From: Halomonas sp.
GTDB taxonomy: Bacteria; Pseudomonadota; Gammaproteobacteria; Pseudomonadales; Halomonadaceae
Length of the DNA stretch: 5,499 bases
Assembly: GCA_003560175.1 (NCBI GenBank)
Contig: PWIZ01000425.1
Location: 1 to 5,499 of the forward strand
Reading direction: 5' to 3'
Below the pieces are notes generated by a model. That model ran no database searches and was not told where the DNA came from. It saw nothing but the letters and a program-made list of their open reading frames with translations. Shown piece after piece: positions 1 to 5,499 of this stretch. Positions within the stretch are counted from its first letter, which is position 1; each line of letters starts with the position of its first letter. The position numbers and the translations under genes were made by a program.

Positions 1-2030
1 AGATCGAGCCAACCCTCGCCACCCAGCTCGATGCCGGGAATGGCCACCAGCAGGTCATCGCTGTTGAGGGTGCCATCGCGAATCACGAAGGTGGCCTCGA
101 TGCGCTCGAAACGAGTGTCCGGGTGCCAATCGCGGCTGGTCTCGCGCCCTTCCAGGGCGGCAACGGCGGTGCATAGCTCCCTGGAAACGTTGACGTCGAG
201 GATCGCGCCGTCGTCGATGCGGGCGGCGATGCGACCATCCAGGTGCCGCTTGAGCGCCGGCAAGGTGTTTCCCCTGGAGGTCAGCTCACCGTCGGCGGAG
301 AGGCGTCCACGCAGCAGCGCCTCCTCGTCACTCAGAGCCTCGTACAATTCGTCGGTACGCACCCGCTCGATGCGAGGCGTCAGCTGCCAGTGGATCGGGT
401 CCCGCGTCAGATCCAGCACGCCTTCGGCGGCCAGGCTGCCCTCGTAGAAGCCGGAGGTGAAGCGGGTCAGGCGCTGGCGACCGTCGGCGCCCTGAAGGGC
501 CAGATCGACATCGCGGAACGCAAGCCCCGCAAGGCCCAGCGAGCCGAGGCGCAGCTCGCCATCCAGGGCCAGTTCGGCGAGCCACTCCTCCGGGATCAGG
601 GTGCCGGCCAGGTCGGCATAGGCCCGGGAGATGCCAGGGATGCCGGAAGCCGCAGCGCTGCCGCCCTCAGGCACCGCCGGCGGCAGGTAGGCATCCAGGT
701 CCAGGTGGTCGCCCTGCAGTTCGAAGTCGAGCATCCGTCCGTCGAGGCCCGCCGCGAGCCGTCCACTGAAGGTACTGCCATCCAGCACCAGGGTCAGACC
801 ACTCAGCTCCAGACGCGACAGGTCACCCCGCAGCGGCCCGGTCAGCGCCACGTCGGTGAGGGCCTCAGCATCGGCCGTGACCGGCAGGCTGTCGAAACGC
901 TCGAGCCAGGGGCGCAGGGTCGTGGGGGCCAGCCGCAGCTGGCCATCATAGGCCGGCGCCTCCAGCAGATCGGCGACGTTGAGATTGCCACTCAGGCTCA
1001 GGCCATGCTCGCTGCTCAGCTCCACTTCGCGTAGCCTGGCAGACTCCTCGACGAGGTCCGCCTCCAGCGCGAACGCCAGGGAGAACGGCAGAGGCGACGC
1101 TCCCAGGGTGGGGTGATTGAGGATAGCCTCCAGACGGCCCTCCTCAAGGCGCAAGCGGCGCTCGAGAGCGTCGAGATGCATCTCACTGCCCTTCAGGGTC
1201 AGTTTCTGCTCGCCCTCCAACCCCGCCAGCCGGCTGATGGTGCTTACCGAAAGGCCCTCAAGAAGGTAGCGGCGCTCTGCCAGTCCCAGGGTGACGCGCC
1301 CCTCCAGAGTGACATCGCTGGTCAGCCTGGGAATGTCCTCGCGGTTCTCCAGAATCAGGTCATCGTGGCCGATCAGGCGGAAGGTAGTTCGAACCGGGAA
1401 AGCGCTGCGCGGGTTGACGTTGCTGCCGGTGACGTCGAGCGACTCCAGCCGCAGCTGATGCTCGGTGCCCAGGTCGCGATAGCTAACCTCACCATCGCGC
1501 ACCTGCACGCTGGCGATGTTGAGCGCCACGGCCAGGCCGCCCTGGCCGCCCGGCACCGGACCGGCGGTGGCACTGGCCGGCGCCAGCACCTCCTCGGCGG
1601 CCTCGCTGCGCTCGGCGAGGCGCTCCATCAGCGTCTCCCAGTTGCCGCGCCCCGTCTCGTCTCGCTCCAGGTTGAGGCGCATGCCCTCGAGGGTCATGCC
1701 GTCGATGGCGATTTCACCGCGCAGCAGAGGGGCAAACGCCAGACTGACTTCGGCCCGCCGAAAGGCCACGAAGGATTCATCATCACTCACCGATTGCTCC
1801 GGCAGCCAGGCGTCGGCCTTCTCCACTCCCACCCCGAGACGCGGATAGAAGGACCAGGTCAGGGGACCCTCCAGGGCGAGCTCAAGGCCGCTCTGCTCGC
1901 GAACCACCTCGATCAGCCGCGGTTTTAGATCATCGGGGTCGAGAAAGGTGGTGACATAGACTACGGCTGCCACGGCCAGCACGGCAACGATGCCGACCGC
2001 GGCAAGCAGAATACTCAATAAGCGCCGCAT
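1..2030 (-). CDS. asmA: AsmA family protein (C-terminus beyond the left edge)
   Basis: An uninterrupted minus-strand frame of 676 codons starts with ATG at 2030 and is still open at position 3. The protein begins with a basic MRR and one hydrophobic segment (about residues 4-28), a signal anchor that would leave the rest in the periplasm. Residues 29-75 (FLDPDDLKPRL, then SGLELALEGPLTWSFYPRLG) match the N-terminal AsmA signature. The middle is rich in short alternating beta-strand repeats such as LxLSGNLNVADLL and LRLGSLGLAGL, typical of the AsmA beta-groove. About residues 598-676 (DGRIAARIDDGAILDVNVS onward) match the conserved AsmA C-terminal part. Family members are inner-membrane proteins linked to outer-membrane assembly or lipid transport; the exact role here is inferred. 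It is already longer than E. coli AsmA (about 617 residues). Its start overlaps the panM stop (TGATG) and follows GGAGG at 2045-2041, implying translational coupling. In Pseudomonas the next gene would be mutY; that part is outside the window. Confidence 0.9.
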   Translation of the reverse strand, partial: MRRLLSILLAAVGIVAVLAVAAVVYVTTFLDPDDLKPRLIEVVREQSGLELALEGPLTWSFYPRLGVGVEKADAWLPEQSVSDDESFVAFRRAEVSLAFAPLLRGEIAIDGMTLEGMRLNLERDETGRGNWETLMERLAERSEAAEEVLAPASATAGPVPGGQGGLAVALNIASVQVRDGEVSYRDLGTEHQLRLESLDVTGSNVNPRSAFPVRTTFRLIGHDDLILENREDIPRLTSDVTLEGRVTLGLAERRYLLEGLSVSTISRLAGLEGEQKLTLKGSEMHLDALERRLRLEEGRLEAILNHPTLGASPLPFSLAFALEADLVEESARLREVELSSEHGLSLSGNLNVADLLEAPAYDGQLRLAPTTLRPWLERFDSLPVTADAEALTDVALTGPLRGDLSRLELSGLTLVLDGSTFSGRLAAGLDGRMLDFELQGDHLDLDAYLPPAVPEGGSAAASGIPGISRAYADLAGTLIPEEWLAELALDGELRLGSLGLAGLAFRDVDLALQGADGRQRLTRFTSGFYEGSLAAEGVLDLTRDPIHWQLTPRIERVRTDELYEALSDEEALLRGRLSADGELTSRGNTLPALKRHLDGRIAARIDDGAILDVNVSRELCTAVAALEGRETSRDWHPDTRFERIEATFVIRDGTLNSDDLLVAIPGIELGGEGWLD

Positions 2031-2476
2031 CACTGCCCCCCCTCCACCATCAGCAGCTCATAGAAGCCACTATGCTGCAGCAGCCGGTAACCGAGTCGCG
2101 TCAGAAGCACCTGGTCAGCCAGCTGCAGTTGGGAAAGCTCGGCGCGCAGGGCCCTGCGTTCGGCCTGGGCCGCCTGCCCCACCAGGGTCAGCAACCGGGT
2201 GCCGACCCCGCGTCGGCGGGTCGGCTTGCGCACGCAGAAATGCGACAGCCACCAGGCCTCGCCATCGTCCCGCTGGGCCACCGCACCGATCAGACGCTCG
2301 TTGAAGCGCGCGCAGAGAAAACGATGGCCATCGCTCAGATGGCCTTGAATAAAGGCGTCCACGGGTACGGGCAGACGCTCGGACGGTGCATCGGCATAAA
2401 TACGGGCGAGGTCGAGCTGCGCCTGGGCATCCTCTTCCCAGGCGGTGCGGTCGACGGGGTGGAGTGTCACCGGCAT
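2030..2476 (-). CDS. panM: PanZ/PanM-like acetyl-CoA-binding GNAT protein
   Basis: This 148-residue protein has a GNAT fold. Residues 53-66 (FLCARFNERLIGAV) and 81-96 (CVRKPTRRRGVGTRLL) closely resemble E. coli PanZ (YhhK), including ARFNERLL and the TRRRGVG acetyl-CoA pyrophosphate loop. In enterobacteria PanZ binds acetyl-CoA and PanD, promotes PanD self-cleavage and limits beta-alanine supply for pantothenate and CoA. Whether this somewhat longer protein (148 versus about 127 residues) does the same is inferred; it could be a plain N-acetyltransferase. The start at 2476 is chosen because MPVTLHPV aligns with the PanZ N-terminus and AGGGAG (2490-2485) lies 8 bases upstream. The frame stays open further upstream, to an ATG at 2668, but that segment lacks family similarity and would cross the hisB promoter. 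The stop overlaps the asmA ATG by one base, so the two genes are probably co-translated. Confidence 0.85.
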   Translation of the reverse strand: MPVTLHPVDRTAWEEDAQAQLDLARIYADAPSERLPVPVDAFIQGHLSDGHRFLCARFNERLIGAVAQRDDGEAWWLSHFCVRKPTRRRGVGTRLLTLVGQAAQAERRALRAELSQLQLADQVLLTRLGYRLLQHSGFYELLMVEGGQ

Positions 2477-2484
2477 AGATGGAT

Positions 2485-2490
2485 CTCCCT
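2485..2490 (-). promoter_or_regulatory. Ribosome binding site of panM
   Basis: AGGGAG read on the minus strand, 8 bases before the ATG at 2476. It decides the short start over in-frame upstream ATGs, which would add up to 64 residues unlike the PanZ family. Confidence 0.7.
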
Positions 2491-2497
2491 GGGCCGG

Positions 2498-2517
2498 GGC
2501 GGCGAGGGGTCGCCGCC
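2498..2517 (-). repeat. Perfect 8-bp GC-rich hairpin in the panM leader
   Basis: GGCGGCGA (2498-2505) and TCGCCGCC (2510-2517) are exact inverted repeats around a four-base loop. If panM is transcribed from the TACAAT box at 2537-2532, the hairpin falls at the very 5' end of the mRNA, about 7 bases before the ribosome binding site. It has no T-tract on either strand, so it is not an intrinsic terminator. It may stabilise the mRNA 5' end or affect initiation, or be chance in GC-rich DNA. Confidence 0.45.
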
Positions 2518-2531
2518 GCGCAGTGGAGTGC

Positions 2532-2537
2532 ATTGTA
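2532..2537 (-). promoter_or_regulatory. Candidate -10 box of the panM-asmA promoter
   Basis: The minus strand reads TACAAT, five of six matches to the sigma-70 -10 consensus, about 56 bases upstream of the panM ATG. No good TTGACA-like -35 is seen 16-18 bases upstream; the hexamers there are GAGAAT, AGAGAA and TAGAGA. The call rests on the -10 match and on its place in the divergent gap. Confidence 0.45.
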
Positions 2538-2559
2538 GCGGATGGGGTCACCGATTCTC

Positions 2560-2565
2560 TATAAT
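2560..2565 (+). promoter_or_regulatory. -10 box of the his operon promoter
   Basis: A perfect TATAAT stands out in GC-rich surroundings 105 bases upstream of the hisB ATG, predicting a transcript start near 2571-2573 and a leader of about 100 bases. The -35 region (2537-2542, AGCGGA at 17-bp spacing) is poor, and TTGTAG at 2533-2538 would need a 21-bp spacer. The promoter may therefore depend on an activator or on the -10 strength alone. Confidence 0.65.
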
Positions 2566-2580
2566 GGCAGACTTCCGACC

Positions 2581-2595
2581 GCGGGCGTGGCCCGC
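2581..2595 (+). repeat. 6-bp GC hairpin in the hisB leader
   Basis: GCGGGC (2581-2586) pairs exactly with GCCCGC (2590-2595) over a 3-base loop, just downstream of the predicted transcript start. A second copy of GCCCGCC occurs at 2621-2627, so the left arm could instead pair there. A T-rich stretch (TTGTTCTTT, 2603-2611) begins 7 bases after the stem, too far and too interrupted for a standard terminator. No histidine-codon-rich leader peptide is present in the leader. Confidence 0.35.
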
Positions 2596-2627
2596 CGTCA
2601 GCTTGTTCTTTCAGGTCGCTGCCCGCC

Positions 2628-2637
2628 AGTGGCCACT
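2628..2637. repeat. Perfect 10-bp palindrome AGTGGCCACT
   Basis: A fully symmetric 10-bp site in the hisB leader, 33 bases before the ATG. It could be a regulator half-site pair or restriction-like chance palindrome; a single copy in the window gives no further support. Confidence 0.25.
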
Positions 2638-2658
2638 TTCGACATGCGCCCAGGCGCT

Positions 2659-2662
2659 GGAG
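2659..2662 (+). promoter_or_regulatory. Ribosome binding site of hisB
   Basis: GGAG lies 8 bases before the ATG at 2671. In-frame ATGs at 2542 and 2644 lack a comparable site; the former would also lie upstream of the predicted transcript start. This fixes the hisB start at 2671. Confidence 0.65.
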
Positions 2663-2670
2663 TTGCATCG

Positions 2671-3264
2671 ATGTCCGAGCGTATCGCCACGGTCAGCCGT
2701 GACACCCAGGAGACCCAGATCACCGTCACCATTAACCTCGACGGCACAGGCAAGCTGGCCTGCGAGACCGGCGTGCCCTTCCTCGACCATATGCTTGACC
2801 AGGTGGCCCGCCACGGGCTGATCGACCTGGAGATCAAGGCCATTGGCGACCTGCATATCGACGACCACCATACCGTCGAGGACCTGGGCATCACCCTTGG
2901 CCAGGCGTTCGCCAGGGCAATCGGCGACAAGCGGGGCATCCGCCGCTACGGTCACGCCTATGTTCCCTTGGACGAAGCGCTCTCTCGGGTGGTGGTGGAT
3001 TTCTCTGGCCGACCCGGGCTGTTCATGGACGTGGAGTTCACCCGCGCTGCCATCGGCCGCCTGGATACACAGCTCTTCTGGGAGTTCTTCCAGGGCTTCG
3101 TCAACCACGGCATGGTGACCCTGCACATCGACAACCTGAAAGGGTTCAATGCCCACCATCAGGCGGAAACCATCTTCAAGGCCTTCGGCCGTGCGCTGCG
3201 CATGGCGCTGGAGCCCGACCCCCGCATGGCCGGTCAGATGCCGTCTACCAAGGGCTGCCTGTGA
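2671..3264 (+). CDS. hisB: Imidazoleglycerol-phosphate dehydratase (monofunctional)
   Basis: HisB removes water from D-erythro-imidazole glycerol phosphate to give imidazole acetol phosphate, a manganese-dependent cytosolic step of histidine synthesis. The 197-residue product has the normal single-domain IGPD length and lacks the N-terminal histidinol phosphatase domain found in the E. coli bifunctional HisB. The two halves carry the duplicated metal-binding motifs: FLDHM (38-41, H40) and ARHG (H48) with [10 protein letters not shown] (64-73; H66, H67, E70), then FVNHG (143-147, H146) and AHHQAE (161-166; H162, H163, E166). PSTKG (191-195) closes the protein. All expected ligands are present, so it should be active. 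The start at 2671 has GGAG 8 bases upstream; longer in-frame extensions to 2542 add residues foreign to the family. It is first in the his cluster, behind the TATAAT promoter, with hisH 31 bases downstream. Confidence 0.97.
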   Translation: MSERIATVSRDTQETQITVTINLDGTGKLACETGVPFLDHMLDQVARHGLIDLEIKAIGDLHIDDHHTVEDLGITLGQAFARAIGDKRGIRRYGHAYVPLDEALSRVVVDFSGRPGLFMDVEFTRAAIGRLDTQLFWEFFQGFVNHGMVTLHIDNLKGFNAHHQAETIFKAFGRALRMALEPDPRMAGQMPSTKGCL

Positions 3265-3295
3265 GGCCGCCGCAAGACCACACGAGGAGCGCCCC

Positions 3296-3937
3296 ATGAC
3301 CATTGCCGTCATCGACTACGGGATGGGCAACCTGCATTCCGTCGCCAAGGCCCTGGAGCACGTCACTCACGAGAACGTGGTGATCACTCGCGACCCGCGT
3401 CGTATCCTCGGCGCCACACGGCTAGTGCTGCCTGGCCAGGGCGCCATCCGCGACTGCGTGGGAGAGTTGGAGAAGACCGAGCTGCGCGGCCTGGTGGAAG
3501 AACTGCTGGCCAGCCAGGAGAAGCCGCTGCTGGGCATCTGCGTGGGGCAGCAGATGCTGCTCGACCACAGCGAGGAGAACGGCGGCATCGACTGCCTTGG
3601 CTTCATCGGCGGCCGAGTCAAGCGCTTTCCCGGCGACATGCGGGACGACCGAGGCCAGCGCCTCAAGGTGCCGCACATGGGCTGGAACCTGGTGCGCCAG
3701 CAGCGTGAGCATCCGCTGTGGGAGGGCATCGATCAGGACGAGCACTTCTACTTCGTTCACAGTTTCTACGTCGAAGCCGCCGACGATGCCTCGGTATTCG
3801 GCACCACCGACTACGGCCGCATCCAGGCCCATGTGGCCGTTGGCCGCGACGCCACCTTCGCCGTGCAGTTCCACCCGGAGAAGAGCTCCCGAGCCGGCCT
3901 GCGGCTGCTCGAAAACTTTGTGACCTGGGCGCCCTGA
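3296..3937 (+). CDS. hisH: Imidazole glycerol phosphate synthase, glutaminase subunit
   Basis: HisH is a class I glutamine amidotransferase that hydrolyses glutamine and passes ammonia through the HisF barrel, where PRFAR becomes imidazole glycerol phosphate and AICAR. The 213-residue protein opens with [15 protein letters not shown], the family N-terminus. The catalytic triad is visible: Cys82 in GICVGQQ (80-86), and His193 with Glu195 in QFHPEKS (191-197). KVPHMGWN (124-131) and FYFVHSFYV (151-159) are conserved HisH segments. Two motifs differ from the commonest form: PGQGA (46-50) where many enzymes have PGVGA, and CVGQQ where many have CLGMQ; both variants leave the triad intact. The start is fixed by AGGAG (3285-3289) 6 bases before the ATG. 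It sits between hisB and hisA, with its partner hisF two genes downstream. Confidence 0.97.
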   Translation: MTIAVIDYGMGNLHSVAKALEHVTHENVVITRDPRRILGATRLVLPGQGAIRDCVGELEKTELRGLVEELLASQEKPLLGICVGQQMLLDHSEENGGIDCLGFIGGRVKRFPGDMRDDRGQRLKVPHMGWNLVRQQREHPLWEGIDQDEHFYFVHSFYVEAADDASVFGTTDYGRIQAHVAVGRDATFAVQFHPEKSSRAGLRLLENFVTWAP

Positions 3938-4001
3938 AACGCGCTTTGACCGCCGACGATTTTCAACCGGGGCCCTCAGTGGCACCCAAGAGGAGCTGGA
4001 C

Positions 4002-4763
4002 ATGCTGGTGATTCCCGCCATCGATCTCAAGGACGGCAAGTGCGTGCGTCTTAAGCAGGGACGCATGGATGATGCCACTACCTATGGCGACGACCCGGTG
4101 GCCATGGCCGAGCGCTGGGTCAAGGCCGGTGCCCGCCGCCTGCACCTGGTGGACCTCAACGGCGCCTTCGAGGGCAAGCCGGTCAACGGCGAGGCCGTGA
4201 CCGCCATCGCTCGCCGCTGGCCCGATCTGCCGATCCAGATCGGCGGTGGCATCCGCAACGCCGAAACCATCGAGCACTACCTGGCCGCGGGGGTGTCCTA
4301 TGTGATCATCGGCACCAAGGCGGTCAAGGAGCCCGCCTTCGTTGGCGAGATGTGCCGCGCCTTCCCGGGTCACGTGATCGTCGGCCTGGACGCCCGCGAA
4401 GGTTTCGTCGCCACCGACGGCTGGGCAGAGGTCTCTCAGGTCAAGGCCGTGGACCTGGCTCGGCGCTTCGCCGACGACGGCGTCTCGAGCATCGTCTACA
4501 CCGATATCGCCCGCGACGGCATGATGAACGGCGTCAACGTCGAGGCCACCGCCCAACTCGCCCGAGAGGGCGGCCTCCCGGTCATCGCCTCAGGCGGCGT
4601 TACCGATCTGAATGACCTGCGTGCCCTGGTGGCCGCCGGAGAGTCGGGCATACTGGGCGCCATCACTGGCCGCGCCATCTACGAAGGCAGCCTGGACGTG
4701 GCCGATGGCCAGCGGCTGTGCGATGAACTCACCGATTCACTCAAGACCACAGGGCTCAAGTGA
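4002..4763 (+). CDS. hisA: ProFAR isomerase (phosphoribosylformimino-5-aminoimidazole carboxamide ribotide isomerase)
   Basis: HisA catalyses the Amadori rearrangement of ProFAR to PRFAR, the substrate of HisHF. The 253-residue protein is a (beta-alpha)8 barrel with the expected catalytic aspartates, Asp8 in PAIDLKDG (5-12) and Asp130 in VGLDAR (127-132). Phosphate-binding turns appear in both halves: IGGGIRN (80-86) and ASGGVTD (197-202). YTDIARDGM (166-174) is the usual strand-6 segment. The length is close to other HisA proteins. It lacks the features that mark the actinobacterial PriA dual-function enzyme only as far as can be judged by eye, but the presence of gammaproteobacterial neighbours favours plain HisA. 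AGGAG (3991-3995) lies 6 bases before the ATG. The gap after hisH is 64 bases, the widest within the cluster, with no gene or clear promoter in it; hisF starts 14 bases after the stop. Confidence 0.97.
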   Translation: MLVIPAIDLKDGKCVRLKQGRMDDATTYGDDPVAMAERWVKAGARRLHLVDLNGAFEGKPVNGEAVTAIARRWPDLPIQIGGGIRNAETIEHYLAAGVSYVIIGTKAVKEPAFVGEMCRAFPGHVIVGLDAREGFVATDGWAEVSQVKAVDLARRFADDGVSSIVYTDIARDGMMNGVNVEATAQLAREGGLPVIASGGVTDLNDLRALVAAGESGILGAITGRAIYEGSLDVADGQRLCDELTDSLKTTGLK

Positions 4764-4777
4764 GCCAGGAGCGGAAC

Positions 4778-5499
4778 ATGGGACTGGCCAAGCGCATCAT
4801 CCCCTGCCTGGACGTCGACGCCGGCCGCGTGGTCAAGGGCGTCAACTTCATCGGTATCCGCGACGCCGGCGACCCGGTGGAGATCGCCCAGCGCTACAAC
4901 CAGCAGGGCGCCGACGAGATCACCTTCCTCGACATCACGGCAAGCCACGAGGATCGCGACACCACGGTGGAAATGGTCGAGCGCATCGCCGGCGAGGTGT
5001 TCATTCCGCTGACGGTAGGCGGTGGCATCCGCACCTGCGATGACATCCGTACCATGCTCAACGCCGGCGCCGACAAGGTCTCGATCAACACCGCCGCGGT
5101 GACCAACCCCGAGTTCGTGCGTGAGGCCTCCGAACGCTTCGGCAGCCAGTGCATCGTGGTGGCCATCGACGCCAAGAAGGTCTCCACCGAGGGTGAGGCG
5201 CCGCGCTGGGAGATCTTCACCCATGGCGGGCGACGCCCCACCGGGCTGGACGCCGTGGAGTGGGCAAAGAAGATGGTCGAATACGGTGCCGGCGAGCTGC
5301 TGCTCACCAGCATGGACCGCGACGGCACCAAGATCGGCTTCGACCTGGGCGTGACCCGCGCCATCGCGGATGCGGTGAGCGTGCCGGTGATCGCCTCCGG
5401 CGGGGTCGGCAACCTCGACCACCTGGTAGATGGCGTTCTCGAGGGCGGTGCCGATGCGGTGCTGGCCGCCAGTATCTTCCACTTCGGCGAGTACACCAT
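4778..5499 (+). CDS. hisF: Imidazole glycerol phosphate synthase, cyclase subunit (C-terminus cut by the right edge)
   Basis: HisF is the cyclase barrel of IGP synthase; it uses ammonia delivered by HisH to convert PRFAR into imidazole glycerol phosphate and AICAR. The window holds 240 of an expected roughly 257 residues, so only about the last 17 are missing. The sequence starts [19 protein letters not shown], with the catalytic Asp12 in CLDVD and Asp131 in VAIDAKK (128-134). TVGGGIR (79-85), KVSINTAA (100-107), [11 protein letters not shown] (174-184), VIASGGVGN (204-212) and [10 protein letters not shown] (231-240) are all standard HisF blocks. The frame contains no interruptions. AGGAG (4767-4771) lies 6 bases before the ATG and 3 bases after the hisA stop, indicating tight co-expression with hisA. 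Its barrel is a paralogue of HisA, as the shared GGGIR and ASGGV motifs show. Confidence 0.96.
   Translation, partial: MGLAKRIIPCLDVDAGRVVKGVNFIGIRDAGDPVEIAQRYNQQGADEITFLDITASHEDRDTTVEMVERIAGEVFIPLTVGGGIRTCDDIRTMLNAGADKVSINTAAVTNPEFVREASERFGSQCIVVAIDAKKVSTEGEAPRWEIFTHGGRRPTGLDAVEWAKKMVEYGAGELLLTSMDRDGTKIGFDLGVTRAIADAVSVPVIASGGVGNLDHLVDGVLEGGADAVLAASIFHFGEYT

Noticed and set aside
243..1928. Two long plus-strand open frames (243-1034 and 1113-1928) opposite asmA
   Set aside because: They lie in exact codon register with the minus-strand asmA frame, are low-complexity and rich in Gln, Ala and Gly, and match no family. The minus-strand reading gives a coherent AsmA protein with signal anchor and family motifs.
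2581..2612. Intrinsic terminator between the his promoter and hisB
   Set aside because: The 6-bp stem is short and the T-rich stretch starts 7 bases after it and is interrupted by G and C, so standard termination is unlikely.
2477..2668. N-terminal extension of panM to an ATG at 2668
   Set aside because: The extra 64 residues do not resemble PanZ, would cross the hisB promoter, and lack a good ribosome binding site; the start at 2476 has one and aligns with the family.
2542..2670. N-terminal extension of hisB to ATGs at 2542 or 2644
   Set aside because: The ATG at 2542 is upstream of the TATAAT box and cannot be on that transcript; neither has a clear ribosome binding site, and 197 residues is the normal length for monofunctional HisB.
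2611..3312. Minus-strand open frame of 233 codons opposite hisB
   Set aside because: It is an antisense shadow produced by GC-rich codons of hisB; no recognisable protein features or start signal.
3938..4001. Possible internal promoter for hisA-hisF in the 64-base hisH-hisA gap (TTGACC at 3946-3951)
   Set aside because: No -10-like hexamer lies 16-18 bases downstream; that stretch is GC-rich (CCGGGGCCC). No small gene or convincing hairpin terminator is present either.
4679..5482. Minus-strand open frame of 267 codons opposite hisF, and similar frames opposite hisH and hisA
   Set aside because: They are antisense shadows of well-conserved histidine genes, with His/Gly/Asp-rich unstructured composition and no family similarity.

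Overview
The window is about two-thirds GC, with tightly packed genes that mostly carry AGGAG-type ribosome binding sites. The proteins read as typical Gammaproteobacteria. The gene order, hisB-hisH-hisA-hisF divergent from a small acetyltransferase-fold gene and asmA, suggests the Halomonas/Pseudomonas side of that class, most likely a Halomonadaceae member. That placement is an inference from protein style and synteny; there is no rRNA or marker gene here to prove it.

Layout. Positions 1-2030 (minus strand) hold a long open frame for an AsmA-family envelope protein. Its C-terminus runs off the left edge. Directly upstream on the same strand, overlapping by one base, is a 148-residue PanZ/PanM-like GNAT protein (2030-2476), the presumed acetyl-CoA sensor for pantothenate synthesis. 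A 194-base divergent control region (2477-2670) follows. It carries a perfect TATAAT on the plus strand and a TACAAT on the minus strand, placed so closely that the two promoters overlap back to back. It also carries several GC-rich inverted repeats. From 2671 to the right edge the plus strand holds hisB, hisH, hisA and hisF (the last truncated), with short gaps of 31, 64 and 14 bases, consistent with one transcript.

How the genes work together. HisA isomerises ProFAR to PRFAR. HisH (glutaminase) and HisF (cyclase) form imidazole glycerol phosphate synthase, which turns PRFAR plus glutamine into IGP and AICAR. HisB then dehydrates IGP. The window therefore carries three consecutive central steps of histidine biosynthesis; hisG, hisD, hisC and hisI/E are not present. 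The panM-asmA pair has no obvious metabolic link to the histidine genes beyond the shared control region.

No mobile element, CRISPR array, tRNA or rRNA is visible. The region looks like conserved core chromosome. The points most worth a second look are the overlapping divergent promoters and the G7 run at the panM-asmA junction, where a -1 slip would fuse the two frames. I found no convincing previously undescribed system.
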